64,000 nt of DNA from Acetobacteraceae bacterium H6797 (GCA_015223225.1 JADFCQ010000001.1:620001-684000), one strand, 5' to 3'. Counted from the stretch's first letter, positions 1-8,774 are shown. Program-made: numbers and translations. The notes: generated from the sequence alone by a model not told the origin.

Positions 1-237
1 CACGTAGCGATCTTCGAGGAACATGGTCGCGCCGGTTCCGCCGCGCTGGCCGCCCTTGCCGGCGCGGCCCTGCCCCTGGGCCTGCTCCCCCGCCTGCCGG
101 GCATGAGCCTGCATCGCGCGCAGAGCGTGGAGATGCGCGGCGCCGGCGTGCCCGCGCAGATGGATGGCGATAAGGCCGGCCTGCTTCCCTGCCGCATCGA
201 AAGCGCCGGCCGCGCCCTTCCCGTCATGGTGGGCTGA
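1..237 (+). CDS. Diacylglycerol/lipid kinase family protein, C-terminal fragment
   Basis: The window opens inside a gene read in frame 1 that ends with TGA at 235-237; 78 codons are visible. The end of the product contains VPAQMDGDKAGLLPCRI, which resembles the C-terminal beta-sandwich of YegS/DgkB-type lipid kinases (usual form: v-Q-x-D-G-E, a short turn, then P-L-x-I). Such enzymes phosphorylate diacylglycerol or related lipids at the inner membrane. The catalytic N-terminal domain lies outside the window, so the call rests on this short tail. Confidence 0.6.
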   Translation, partial: HVAIFEEHGRAGSAALAALAGAALPLGLLPRLPGMSLHRAQSVEMRGAGVPAQMDGDKAGLLPCRIESAGRALPVMVG

Positions 238-298
238 TCGCTCCAGGAACCCGAGCCAGCGCCCCGGCCGACGCGTTCCACGTGAACGGGAAGCTCAG

Positions 299-898
299 CT
301 AATGCAATTCGATCCTGAATCGAAGCCCATGGGCCATCCCATAGGCCTCATGCTTCACGAAGCGCTCCACCAGCACCCCGCCATTGGCCAGGATGACCTT
401 CTGCGAGGCGTCATTGTCCGTATCCGTCGTCAGTTCCACATAACTCAGGCCCACCCTACGGGCCTCACCGAGCATCAGCCCCAGCGCCCGGGTCGCATAG
501 CCGCGGCGGCGCTTGGAGGGAATGATCGTATAGCCGATATGGCCCAGCACATGCGGCGGCAGCGGGCCGCGATCGGCCGGCCAGCGCAGCCCGATCGTAC
601 CACAGAACTCCCCATCCCAGATCCAGCGCCGGAAGCCCGGCAGGCGCGGCACGCGCAGCCCATTGGGCAGTTCCATCGGCGGGCCCTTGGCCTCCGGGTC
701 ATCCAGCCCAGCCAGGAAGCCCTCGGGGTCGCGTTCGATATGGGCAAGCTGCTCGCCCGCCACGGCATGGCGCAGGTTGTCGGGCGACCAGCCGCCCTCC
801 AGCGCCGCCACATAAGCCGGCAGCATCGCCATGCTCGGGCGCATGATTTCGCAGGTCACATCGCGCGCGCTCTCGGCCGCGCCCTCATTCTGGGGCAT
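299..898 (-). CDS. GNAT family N-acetyltransferase
   Basis: The 199-residue product has the GNAT fold: WIWDGEFCGTIGLRW (beta2-beta3), HIGYTIIPSKRRRGYATRAL (beta4 and the acetyl-CoA pyrophosphate loop, here R-R-R-G-Y-A), then a C-terminal part with NDASQKVILANGG typical of the RimJ/RimL-like group. It should transfer an acetyl group from acetyl-CoA to an amine; the acceptor cannot be told. The ATG at 898 is preceded by a strong GGAGGAGGG ribosome-binding site. It diverges from purD. Confidence 0.85.
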   Translation of the reverse strand: MPQNEGAAESARDVTCEIMRPSMAMLPAYVAALEGGWSPDNLRHAVAGEQLAHIERDPEGFLAGLDDPEAKGPPMELPNGLRVPRLPGFRRWIWDGEFCGTIGLRWPADRGPLPPHVLGHIGYTIIPSKRRRGYATRALGLMLGEARRVGLSYVELTTDTDNDASQKVILANGGVLVERFVKHEAYGMAHGLRFRIELH

Positions 899-985
899 AC
901 CCCCTCCTCCTTCAGGCCCCTACCCACCCGGCGGCAATCCCTCTAGACCCCCCGACATCCCGGTTTTCATGACGGAGTGGCGGCA

Positions 986-2257
986 ATGCGGGTTCTGGTG
1001 GTGGGCGGCGGCGGCCGCGAGCATGCGCTGTGCTGGGCGATCTCCGGCAGCCCCATGCTGACGACCCTGTTCTGCGCGCCCGGCAATGCCGGCATCGCCG
1101 AGGTGGCGGAATGCGTGAACATCGCCGCCGAGGATGTCCCCGGCATCGTCGCTTTCGCCACGGCGCAGAAGATCGACCTGGTGGTGGTCGGCCCCGAGGC
1201 GCCGCTCACCCTCGGCCTCGCCGATGCCTGCGCCGCCGCCGGCCTGCGCTGCTTCGGCCCCTCGGCCGCGGCCGCGAAGCTCGAGGGCAGCAAGCACTTC
1301 ACCCGTGAGGTCACCACCGCCGCCGGCGTGCCCGGCGCGCGCTGGGCCCAGTTCACCGATGCCGATGCCGCCCGCGCCTATGTGCGCGAACAGGGCGCGC
1401 CCATCGTGGTGAAGGCCGATGGCCTCGCCGCCGGCAAGGGCGTGGTCGTCGCCGCGACCGTCGCCGAGGCCGAGGAAGCCATCGCCGACATCATGGAAAG
1501 CCGCGTGCATGGCGATGCCGGCGCCTCGATCCTCATCGAGGAATGCCTCATCGGCCAGGAAGTCTCCTTCTTCGCGCTCTGCGATGGCGAGACGGCTCTG
1601 CCGCTGGCCGCCGCGCAGGACCATAAGCGCGTGGGCGATGGCGATACCGGCCCCAATACCGGCGGCATGGGCGCCTATTCGCCCCCGCCCGTCTTCACCG
1701 CCGCCCTCGAGGCCGAGGTGATGGACCGCGTCGTCCGCCCCTCCCTCGCCGAGATGGCCAGGCGCGGCACGCCCTTCAAAGGCGTGCTCTTCGTCGGGCT
1801 GATGATCACGGCGGAAGGCCCGAAGCTCATCGAGTTCAACGTCCGCTTCGGCGATCCCGAATGCCAGACGCTGATGCTCCGCCTGAAGTCGGACCTTCTG
1901 ACGGCCCTTCTCGCGGCCACCGAGGGCGAGTTGAAGAACATCTCCCTCCGCTGGTCCGACGAGCCGGCCGTGGTCGTCGTCATGGCCGCGAAGGGCTATC
2001 CGGGCAGCTACAAGAAGGGCAGCGAGATCCGCAATCTCGCCGCCGCCGACGCCATCCCCGGTGCCAAGGTCTTCCACGCTGGCACCAAGCCCGGCCCGAA
2101 TGGCGAGGTTCTCGCCGTGGGCGGCCGCGTGCTCGGCGTCGCGGGCATGGCGGCCGATCTCAAGGCCGCGCGCGACACTGCCTATCGCGCCGTGGATGCT
2201 ATCGACTGGCCCGAGGGCTTCTGCCGCCGCGACATCGGCTGGCGCGCCCTGGGCTGA
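986..2257 (+). CDS. purD: Phosphoribosylamine--glycine ligase (GARS)
   Basis: GARS joins 5-phosphoribosylamine and glycine with ATP, the second step of de novo purine synthesis. The 423-residue product starts MRVLVVGGGGREHALCW, the hallmark N-terminal loop, and contains the ATP-grasp parts: KADGLAAGKGVVVA, QDHKRVGDGDTGPNTGGMG, and FNVRFGDPECQ. Length is normal for the family. The ATG at 986 is chosen over the in-frame GTG at 977 because GGAG at 974-977 lies eight bases before it and the protein then begins exactly where homologues do. Confidence 0.97.
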   Translation: MRVLVVGGGGREHALCWAISGSPMLTTLFCAPGNAGIAEVAECVNIAAEDVPGIVAFATAQKIDLVVVGPEAPLTLGLADACAAAGLRCFGPSAAAAKLEGSKHFTREVTTAAGVPGARWAQFTDADAARAYVREQGAPIVVKADGLAAGKGVVVAATVAEAEEAIADIMESRVHGDAGASILIEECLIGQEVSFFALCDGETALPLAAAQDHKRVGDGDTGPNTGGMGAYSPPPVFTAALEAEVMDRVVRPSLAEMARRGTPFKGVLFVGLMITAEGPKLIEFNVRFGDPECQTLMLRLKSDLLTALLAATEGELKNISLRWSDEPAVVVVMAAKGYPGSYKKGSEIRNLAAADAIPGAKVFHAGTKPGPNGEVLAVGGRVLGVAGMAADLKAARDTAYRAVDAIDWPEGFCRRDIGWRALG

Positions 2258-2267
2258 AGCAGAAGGT

Positions 2268-2723
2268 TCAGAACATCCCATTCCCGTTACGCGAGGTTTC
2301 GGGAATGGGCTGCACCGAATCCCAGTGTTCCTCGATCTTGCCGTCCTTGACACGGAAGATATCGACGATGGCATCGCCCCGCGTCCCCGGCACCCGCACG
2401 GCATGGACGCGAAGGATGACGTAATCGCCATCGACCATCACATTGGTGATGGTGCTGTGCGATTCCGGATAGGTCTTCTTCAGGAATTCCAGGAAGCCCT
2501 TCAGCCCCTCCGGCCCATCGGCCGCATTGGGGTTATGCTGGATATAGCGCCCGAGATAGGGGCTGGCGGCGTCGAAATCCTTCCGGTTCAGCGCCTGCTC
2601 GTAGAAGTCGAGCACGATGCGCTTGTTGCGCTCCTCCTCGGGCGAATAGCTCCGCTGCGCCTTGGCGGGATGGGCGGCGAGGCCCATGGCCAAAGCGAAG
2701 AAAACCGGCGCGAAGCGCTTCAT
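2268..2723 (-). CDS. Secreted SnoaL-like / NTF2-fold protein
   Basis: The 151-residue product begins with a clear Sec signal peptide (MKRFAPVFFALAMGLAAHPAKAQ) and continues as one SnoaL-like domain: EERNKRIVLDFYEQALNRKD, YIQHNPNAADGPEGLKGFL, and FRVKDGKIEEHWDSVQPIPE. The family is a cone-shaped alpha+beta fold used by small cyclases, isomerases and ligand-binding proteins; the substrate is unknown. The start at 2723 is chosen because the reading frame upstream has no signal-peptide character. It converges on purD and diverges from a secreted hydrolase. Confidence 0.8.
   Translation of the reverse strand: MKRFAPVFFALAMGLAAHPAKAQRSYSPEEERNKRIVLDFYEQALNRKDFDAASPYLGRYIQHNPNAADGPEGLKGFLEFLKKTYPESHSTITNVMVDGDYVILRVHAVRVPGTRGDAIVDIFRVKDGKIEEHWDSVQPIPETSRNGNGMF
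2277..2309. terminator. Hairpin at the purD / SnoaL-like convergent end
   Basis: CCCATTCCCG (2277-2286) and CGGGAATGGG (2300-2309) are perfect 10-bp arms around a 13-nt loop. The hairpin lies 20 bases past the purD stop and inside the last codons of the opposite gene. It lacks a clear T-run, so it may be a bidirectional terminator or only an mRNA 3'-end stem. Confidence 0.45.
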
Positions 2724-2815
2724 GGCCACTCCTTTCCAAACGGGCGCCGCCATGTGAGCGCGGGGAAGGCCGGCCCGTCCAGCCTCCCCGGCGATAAAAA
2801 ACATATTATTCATGA

Positions 2816-2852
2816 GGTTACAGTCAGGTCACCATGGCACCTCCAGGTAACC
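2816..2852. promoter_or_regulatory. Nested inverted repeat between divergent secreted-protein genes
   Basis: GGTTAC (2816-2821) and GTAACC (2847-2852) are arranged symmetrically around CCATGG (2832-2837), with AGGT/ACCT half-sites in between. The whole lies beside an AT-rich stretch (2793-2812) in the 193-bp gap between the SnoaL-like gene (minus) and the hydrolase gene (plus). This is the layout of an operator shared by two promoters. No regulator gene adjoins it, so the binding protein is unknown. Confidence 0.4.
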
Positions 2853-2916
2853 AGGCTCTTCCGGCGCGGCCCGCCAAGCCCTAGGCTCCCGCCATCGCTG
2901 ACAACCGGAACGACCG

Positions 2917-3888
2917 ATGCGCGCCCTCCACCTGATCGCCATGCTGCTGGCGATGAGCCTTCCCCTGTCGGCCGGGGCTCAGACGACGCCCTTTCATGCC
3001 GGCGTCGCCCGGCCGGCTGTGACGGGTGAGGCGCCTTTCGAGATGCTCGTCTGGTATCCGACCGACGCGGCGGAAGTCGCCTGGCAGGCAGGCTCCTTCC
3101 CCATACATGCCAGCCGCCACGCGCCCCTGGCCGAGGGCCGCCTTCCCGTCCTGCTCCTCTCGCATGGAGGCGGGCTGGGCGGCGGCACGCCTTTCGTGCT
3201 CAGGGAAATCTCCATGGCCCTCGCCCGGCAGGGCTATATCGTGATCGCGCCTTTCCATGGCAGAACCGGGCTGCAAGGCCGGGTGCTCCAGATGGAGCGC
3301 GCGCTGGCCGCCGTCGAGGCGGAGCCGCGCTTCGCCCCGCATCTGGACATGGCGAAACTCGCCATGCTCGGCTTCTCGCTCGGCACGGCCGTCACGCTCG
3401 AACTGGCGGGTGCGGTGCCCAATCCCGCGCATCTCGCCGCCTATTGCGAGGCCCATCCATCCGACGCCATGTCCTGCACCCATGCGCCGGACGGCAATGA
3501 CGGCGCTGCCCCTACGGCCCCGCCGCCCATCGCGCCGCTCCCGCTGAAGGCGATCGTGCTGATGGACCCCTTCGCGGTTCTCTTCCAGCGGCCCGAACTG
3601 GCCAGCGTCACGGCGCCGGCCCTCATCTTCCGCCCGCGCCAGAGCGAATTGCCCGGAGAGGCCAATGCCACGGCCCTTGCCGCCAACCTGCCCCGCACCC
3701 CGGAAGTGGATGAAATTCCAGGCGGCCACTTCATATTCACCGATATCTGCCCACCCGCCCTCAGCGGCTCCGCGCCTGAGCTGTGCCAGGACCCGCCGGG
3801 CGTGGACCGCGCCGCGGTCCATGCCGAGGTTCAGGCCACGATCATAGCCTTCCTCGCAAAGCACCTCCAAGCCGCCATAGGCCGGTGA
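2917..3888 (+). CDS. Secreted alpha/beta hydrolase, predicted dienelactone hydrolase type
   Basis: The 323-residue product has a signal peptide (residues 1-21, ending SAGAQ) and an alpha/beta-hydrolase fold. The nucleophile elbow reads GFSLGT (Ser about 151). The early strand has LLSHGGGLGG for the oxyanion region, LMDPFAVLF follows late in the fold, and GGHFIF near residue 275 supplies the catalytic His. It resembles the large secreted group called predicted dienelactone hydrolases or lipases. The true substrate, probably an ester, is not known. It may share a control region with the divergent SnoaL-like gene. Confidence 0.85.
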   Translation: MRALHLIAMLLAMSLPLSAGAQTTPFHAGVARPAVTGEAPFEMLVWYPTDAAEVAWQAGSFPIHASRHAPLAEGRLPVLLLSHGGGLGGGTPFVLREISMALARQGYIVIAPFHGRTGLQGRVLQMERALAAVEAEPRFAPHLDMAKLAMLGFSLGTAVTLELAGAVPNPAHLAAYCEAHPSDAMSCTHAPDGNDGAAPTAPPPIAPLPLKAIVLMDPFAVLFQRPELASVTAPALIFRPRQSELPGEANATALAANLPRTPEVDEIPGGHFIFTDICPPALSGSAPELCQDPPGVDRAAVHAEVQATIIAFLAKHLQAAIGR

Positions 3889-3902
3889 CACCCCTATGGC
3901 GG
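3872..3902 (+). terminator. Stem-loop over the hydrolase stop codon
   Basis: CCGCCATAGG (3872-3881) and CCTATGGCGG (3893-3902) form a perfect 10-bp stem with an 11-nt loop containing the TGA. There is no T-tract, so it is terminator-like at best, or an mRNA-protecting stem ahead of coaBC. Confidence 0.4.
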
Positions 3903-3950
3903 AGCACGCCCCTCTCGTCTGCCCCGCCAAGCTGGTCTAGCCTCGCGCCC

Positions 3951-5150
3951 ATGATCAGCGGCAAGCGCATCCTCCTCACCGTCACGGGCTCCGTCTCCGC
4001 CTATAAGGCGCTCGAGCTGGCCCGACTGCTCCGCAAGGCCGGGGCGCGGGTGATCCCCGTGCTCACCGAAGGCGGGGCGCGCTTCGTCACCCCGCATGCG
4101 CTCCAGGCCATCGCGGGCGAGGCGGTGCATGAGGATCTCTGGTCCCTCGCCGAGGAAGCGACCATCGGCCATATCAAGCTTGCCCGCCTGCCGGACCTCG
4201 TGGTCGTCGCCCCCGCCTCAGCCGATTTCCTGGCCAAGATGGCGCTCGGCCTCGCCGATGATTTGGCTACCACCATGCTGCTCGCCACCCAGGCGCCCAT
4301 TCTCGTCGCGCCCGCGATGAACTGGGCCATGTGGGCCCATCCCGCCACGGTCGCGAACATGGCCACGCTCCGCTCACGCGGCGTGCAGGTCATCGGCCCT
4401 GGCGAAGGCGCCATGGCGGAGGCTGAGAGCGGCCCTGGCCGCCTCGCCGAGCCCGCCGAGATTTTCGCCGCCATCGAGGCCCTGCTCTCCCCCTCGCCCA
4501 AGCCGCTCGCCGGCAAACATGCCGTCGTCACCAGCGGCCCGACGCATGAGCCGATCGACCCGGTGCGCTACATCGCCAATCGCAGCAGCGGCAAGCAAGG
4601 TCATGCCATCGCGGCGGCCCTGGCCGCGCTCGGGGCCCGCGTCACGCTCGTCAGCGGCCCGGTGCATCAGCCCGACCCCAAGGGCGTGAGCATGGTGCGC
4701 GTGGAATCCGCCCGCGAGATGCTCGCCGCCGTCGAGGCCGCGCTGCCCGCCGATATCGCCGTCTTCGCCGCCGCCGTCGCCGATTGGCGCACCGCCGCCG
4801 CGGCCACGCAGAAGATGAAGAAGGTGCCCGGCCAGGCCCCGGCACCGCTCGAACTGGCGCTCAACCCCGATATTCTCTCCACCATCTCGCATCATGCCAC
4901 GCAGCGCCCCGGCCTCGTCGTGGGCTTCGCCGCCGAGACGGAGAATGTGATCGAAAACGCCACCACCAAGCGCGCCCGCAAGGGCTGTGACTGGATCGTG
5001 GCGAACGACGTCTCGGGCGACGTGATGGGAGGTGCCGAAAACGCCGTGCATCTCGTCAGCGCCAGCGGCGTCGAGGACTGGCCGCGCCTGCCGAAGGACG
5101 AAGTCGCCGCCCGCCTCGCGCAGCGCATCGCCGAGGCGGTCGGCGGCTAG
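3951..5150 (+). CDS. coaBC: Bifunctional phosphopantothenoylcysteine decarboxylase / phosphopantothenate--cysteine ligase
   Basis: CoaBC makes 4'-phosphopantetheine for coenzyme A: the C-terminal CoaB half couples cysteine to phosphopantothenate using CTP, and the N-terminal flavin-dependent CoaC half decarboxylates the product. The 399-residue protein shows the flavoprotein start (MISGKRILLTVTGSVSAYKA), the His motif GHIKLAR, PASADFLAKMALG and APAMNWAMW. CoaB motifs are SGPTHEPIDPVRYIANRSSG and AADWRT followed by KMKK. Odd feature: the loop GPGEGAMAEAESGPGRL carries Glu where most CoaC enzymes have the Cys that finishes the reaction. The ATG at 3951 fits homologues, although no strong ribosome-binding site precedes it. 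Confidence 0.95.
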   Translation: MISGKRILLTVTGSVSAYKALELARLLRKAGARVIPVLTEGGARFVTPHALQAIAGEAVHEDLWSLAEEATIGHIKLARLPDLVVVAPASADFLAKMALGLADDLATTMLLATQAPILVAPAMNWAMWAHPATVANMATLRSRGVQVIGPGEGAMAEAESGPGRLAEPAEIFAAIEALLSPSPKPLAGKHAVVTSGPTHEPIDPVRYIANRSSGKQGHAIAAALAALGARVTLVSGPVHQPDPKGVSMVRVESAREMLAAVEAALPADIAVFAAAVADWRTAAAATQKMKKVPGQAPAPLELALNPDILSTISHHATQRPGLVVGFAAETENVIENATTKRARKGCDWIVANDVSGDVMGGAENAVHLVSASGVEDWPRLPKDEVAARLAQRIAEAVGG

Positions 5151-5152
5151 TT

Positions 5153-6004
5153 TCAGCCCGGCACCAGCAACAATTCGAAGGTCATCAGCACGGGATTATC
5201 GCCGTGGGCCAAGGCACCCTCGGCGATGAGCCCGCGCTCATCCACCGCCAGCACGCTCAGCGAGGCCTTCGGGCAGCCGCTGAAATCCGGCGCGACGCCG
5301 CCCTCCTGCACCAGCACCTCGGTCGCCACCGCCTCCAGCAACCGCCCATCGGCGAAGCGAGCGCCCACCAGGCTGCCCACGCCGCCCCGCACCCGTGCCG
5401 AACGCCAGCCGAGCCGCGTGCAGGCCTCTTCCAGCGCCAGGCAGGCATCCTCATTCGGCTGGATCTTCACGAGCGCCCCACTGGCCTCTGCGGGCGCCCT
5501 CCCCCAACGCTCGGGCATGAAAAGCGAAAAATTCGTTTCTGCATCAGGCCGCACGACGAAGCCCGCGCCCTCGATCGCCCAGCCCGTCGCCAGCACAGGC
5601 TCGGCGAGCATGGTCTCCAGCGGCAGCACATGCCCCGCCTGCGGCCTCCCCTCCGGCCCGGTCCAACTGCCATGCAGATGCGAGAAGGGCTTGCCGTCCT
5701 TCTCGCCCACCGTCGCATTCATCTGCACGAAACGCGCCGGCCCCGGGCCTCCATGCGTCTCGGAATAATAGGCGGCATATCGAGGGTCGCTGGACAACGC
5801 CGGAATGACGAAACGCAGCGGCGCGAAGGCACCGCCGCGCATCTCCATCACCCCGCCGCGATAGCCCTTCGCCTGAAAGGCCTTGGCGATGGCCTCGTTC
5901 ACCGGCACACCCGCCGGCAGCGTCGCGGTGAAGCGCTCCGCCTCGCCGGCGACGATGCTGATCCGCTCCACCCGCACCGGCCCCGGCTGAAGCTGCGCGC
6001 GCAT
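5153..6004 (-). CDS. Tandem PPC/DUF296 domain protein
   Basis: The 283-residue product appears to contain two PPC (plant and prokaryote conserved, DUF296) modules. The first, about residues 20-140, has GVPVNEAIAKAF, GYRGGVMEMRGGAFAPL and the His-containing motif KPFSHLHGSW. The second, about 165-283, has ALVKIQPNEDACLALEEA and RVRGGVGSLVGARF. PPC domains form trimers and in bacteria have no settled function; the His cluster may bind metal. It is the last gene of the IclR-thiolase-ligase operon: its ATG shares one base with the ligase stop (TGATG). A role in acyl-CoA catabolism is inferred from context only. Confidence 0.8.
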   Translation of the reverse strand: MRAQLQPGPVRVERISIVAGEAERFTATLPAGVPVNEAIAKAFQAKGYRGGVMEMRGGAFAPLRFVIPALSSDPRYAAYYSETHGGPGPARFVQMNATVGEKDGKPFSHLHGSWTGPEGRPQAGHVLPLETMLAEPVLATGWAIEGAGFVVRPDAETNFSLFMPERWGRAPAEASGALVKIQPNEDACLALEEACTRLGWRSARVRGGVGSLVGARFADGRLLEAVATEVLVQEGGVAPDFSGCPKASLSVLAVDERGLIAEGALAHGDNPVLMTFELLLVPG

Positions 6005-7605
6005 CAGGCCACCTTCGCCGGCAGCGGTAGCAGGCCCCGCGCCTCGAGATCCTGCCGCACCAGCGCCTTGGTGATCTTGCCATAACCCGATTTCGGCAGG
6101 CTCTCCTGCACGAAGACATGCTTCGGCAGCTTGTATCGCGCGAGCTTGCCGTCGAGAAAGGCGAGCAGCCCCGGCACGTCCAGGCTCACCCCCTCGCGCG
6201 GCACGCAAACCGCGATGCCCACCTCGCCCCAGAGCGGATCGGGCACGCCCAGCACCGCGCATTCGGCAATGCCCGGGAAAGCGAGGATCTTCTCCTCCAC
6301 CTCGCGCGGATAGATATTCGAGCCGCCAGAAATATACATGTCCGACTGGCGGCCGGTGATGAAGAGAAAGCCCTGCTCATCCATCCGCCCCAGATCGCCG
6401 GTTCGGAACCAGCCATTCCGAAAGCTTTCAGCATTGGCCTTGGGATTCTCCCAATAGCCTGCAAAGACGGCCGGGCCGCAGACGCAAATCTCGCCATCCG
6501 TGCCCACCGGCACCGGCCTTCCCTCCGGGTCCTGAATCTCGACCTGCATGCCCGTGCGCTCAATGCCGCAGGTGCCGATGCGCGCCTCCGGCCCATCCTC
6601 CGCCACATGCAGCGCGGGCGGCAGGAAGGTGATATTGCCCGTCACCTCGCCCAGCCCGAAATACTGCACCAGCACCGGCCCCAATGCCGCGAGCGCACGC
6701 TTCTGATCCTCGCGATACATCGGCGCGCCCGCATAGATCACATAGCGCAGCGAGGATTTATCGGCGCCCGCGCAGGCCTCATGCTCCACCAGCAGCTTCA
6801 GGATGGTCGGCACGGTGAACATGTTGCTCACCCTGTGCCGCGCCACGAGGCTCCAGATCTCCACGGGGTCCAGCCGCTCATTGGCCGGTAGCACCGTCAC
6901 CGCCCCGCGTGCGATCTGTGTCATCGCATGCACACCCGCGCCATGGGAAAGAGGCGCGACGACCACGGAAGCATCCGCCTCCGTCGTTCCCGGCATGAGG
7001 TCGTTCAAATGGTTGTTGAGCACGAAAGCCATCTGCCCATGCGTGAGCACCGCCGCCTTGGGCCGCCCCGTCGTGCCGGAGGTATAGAAGAACCAGCACG
7101 GATCGTCATATTCGACATCCGCATTGGCCAACGGCGCCTGGTCCTCAGCACTCAGCCAGGCCTCGATGCCCTCATCCCCGCCACCTTCCATCCAGCCGAA
7201 CAGCAGCCCCGGCCGCGCCGCGCGCACCGCCGCCATATGCTCCGGAAAATCCGCATGGCAGAGAAAGGCCGTCGCCCCCGACTGCTCGGCCATATAGACG
7301 ATCTCTGTCGGCATCAGCCTGAAATTGGTCGGTACGAAAACCGCGCCGAGGCGAAAGCAGGCGAGCATCGCCTCCATGATGTGATTGCCGTTCTTCGCAT
7401 GCACCAGCACGCGATCGCCCTTCGTGACACCCCGCCGCGCCAGCGCCCGCGCAAGGGCCGAGACGCGCCCCTCCAGCACGGCCCAACTCCATACCCTCTC
7501 GCCCCAGACGATCGCCGGCCGCTCAGGCAGGCGTCGCGCATTCCGCGTGAGGAAATAAGCAAGGTTCGCCACACGCCGCGTCATCGGCTGCATCGGCACG
7601 CTCAC
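6004..7605 (-). CDS. Class I adenylate-forming acyl-CoA ligase
   Basis: The product activates a carboxylic acid as acyl-AMP and then as acyl-CoA. It shows the AMP-binding signature FYTSGTTGRPKAAVLTHG (about residues 170-187), the QYFGLGEVTGN loop, GWFRTGDLGRMDEQG and the hinge and C-terminal lid ITGRQSDMYISGGSNIYP followed by a near-terminal PKSGYGKITKALV, which supplies the catalytic Lys. The GTG at 7605 overlaps the thiolase TGA (GTGA); an in-frame ATG at 7593 gives a protein four residues shorter. Coupling with thiolase and DUF296 genes and a TRAP importer nearby suggests growth on an imported organic acid. Confidence 0.93.
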   Translation of the reverse strand: MSVPMQPMTRRVANLAYFLTRNARRLPERPAIVWGERVWSWAVLEGRVSALARALARRGVTKGDRVLVHAKNGNHIMEAMLACFRLGAVFVPTNFRLMPTEIVYMAEQSGATAFLCHADFPEHMAAVRAARPGLLFGWMEGGGDEGIEAWLSAEDQAPLANADVEYDDPCWFFYTSGTTGRPKAAVLTHGQMAFVLNNHLNDLMPGTTEADASVVVAPLSHGAGVHAMTQIARGAVTVLPANERLDPVEIWSLVARHRVSNMFTVPTILKLLVEHEACAGADKSSLRYVIYAGAPMYREDQKRALAALGPVLVQYFGLGEVTGNITFLPPALHVAEDGPEARIGTCGIERTGMQVEIQDPEGRPVPVGTDGEICVCGPAVFAGYWENPKANAESFRNGWFRTGDLGRMDEQGFLFITGRQSDMYISGGSNIYPREVEEKILAFPGIAECAVLGVPDPLWGEVGIAVCVPREGVSLDVPGLLAFLDGKLARYKLPKHVFVQESLPKSGYGKITKALVRQDLEARGLLPLPAKVA

Positions 7606-8774
7606 TTCACCCGCTCCAGGATGGAGACGTAACTGGCCACCGCCGCACCACCCATATTGAAGACGGCACCGAGCCGCGCATCGCTCAACTGCATCGCCCC
7701 GGCCTCGCCGCATAATTGCATGGCCGCGATGGCGTGCATCGACACACCCGTCGCCCCGATCGGATGCCCCTTCGCCTTGAGTCCGCCTGAGCGATTGACC
7801 GGCAGCCTGCCATCCGCCTGCGTGATCCCATCACGAACGACGCGAAACCCCTGCCCCGGCGCCGCCAGCCCCATCGCCTCGTATTCGATCAACTCGGCCA
7901 CCGTGAAACAGTCATGCGTCTCGACGAAGCGCAGATCGTCCAGCCCCACGCCCGCCTCGGCCTTTGCCTTGTCCCAAGCCAGCCGCGCGCCATCGAAGGC
8001 CGTCGGATCGCGGCGCGACAAAGGAAGAATGTCATTCGCCTGTTGCCGCGCCCGGAAGCCGACGGCACGCGACAGGCTCGCCGCCGTCTCAGCATCCGCC
8101 AGCACCAGCGCCGCCGCGCCATCCGAGATCAGCGAGCAATCCGTCCGCCGCAGCGGCCCTGCGACGAGCGGATTCTTCTCCGACACCGTATTGCAGAAAT
8201 CGAAGCCCAGATCCTTCCGCATCTGCGCGAAGGGATTGTCCACCCCATTGCGATGATTCTTCGCCGCGATCCGCGCCAGCGCCTCGCTCTGATCGCCGTA
8301 TTTCTGGAAATAGGTCTGGGCGATGCGGCCAAAAATCCCGGCGAAGCCGCCATCCACCTCGGCCTCTTCCTTTTGATAGCTCGCCGTCAGCAGAATCTCG
8401 CCCGTCCGCGCCGTCGGCACCGCCGTCATCTTCTCGGCACCCACCACCAGCGCGATCCGCCCGCGCCCGCTCTCGATGAAATCCAGCGCGCCATACAGCG
8501 CCGCCGATCCCGTCGCGCAGGCATTCTCGAACCGCGTCGATGGCGTATGCGCCAGCCCGGGCACACCCAGCGCCACCAGCGAGGCCTCGAATCCCTGCTT
8601 CGAGAAACCGTTGTTATAGACACCAACGGTAACGGCATCGACATCCTTCGCCTCGACGCCCGCATGCTCCAACGCCGCAGCCGAAACGCGCGCCATCAGC
8701 GCCTCGACATCAGGCTCTTCCAGCTTACCGAAAGGCGTATGCGCCCAGCCGACTATCGCCGCGCGATTTCTCAT
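7602..8774 (-). CDS. Thiolase family protein (SCP-x type acetyl-CoA acyltransferase)
   Basis: The 390-residue product is a thiolase-fold enzyme, expected to cleave a 3-ketoacyl-CoA with CoA. It shows the nucleophile region ENACATGSAALYGAL (Cys about 87), the HDCF motif common in SCP-x-like thiolases, and the C-terminal GGLKAKGHPIGATG with the active-site His. The start ATG at 8774 has GGAGAGGAAAG upstream and overlaps the IclR stop by four bases (ATGA). Its length and the HDCF motif fit the lipid-transfer-protein/thiolase group more than FadA. Which acyl-CoA is cleaved is unknown. Confidence 0.93.
   Translation of the reverse strand: MRNRAAIVGWAHTPFGKLEEPDVEALMARVSAAALEHAGVEAKDVDAVTVGVYNNGFSKQGFEASLVALGVPGLAHTPSTRFENACATGSAALYGALDFIESGRGRIALVVGAEKMTAVPTARTGEILLTASYQKEEAEVDGGFAGIFGRIAQTYFQKYGDQSEALARIAAKNHRNGVDNPFAQMRKDLGFDFCNTVSEKNPLVAGPLRRTDCSLISDGAAALVLADAETAASLSRAVGFRARQQANDILPLSRRDPTAFDGARLAWDKAKAEAGVGLDDLRFVETHDCFTVAELIEYEAMGLAAPGQGFRVVRDGITQADGRLPVNRSGGLKAKGHPIGATGVSMHAIAAMQLCGEAGAMQLSDARLGAVFNMGGAAVASYVSILERVK

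Noticed and set aside
920..2431. Long minus-strand open frame opposite purD
   Set aside because: Low-complexity Gly/Ala/Arg/Asp/His translation, typical of a shadow frame in GC-rich DNA; purD on the other strand is certain.
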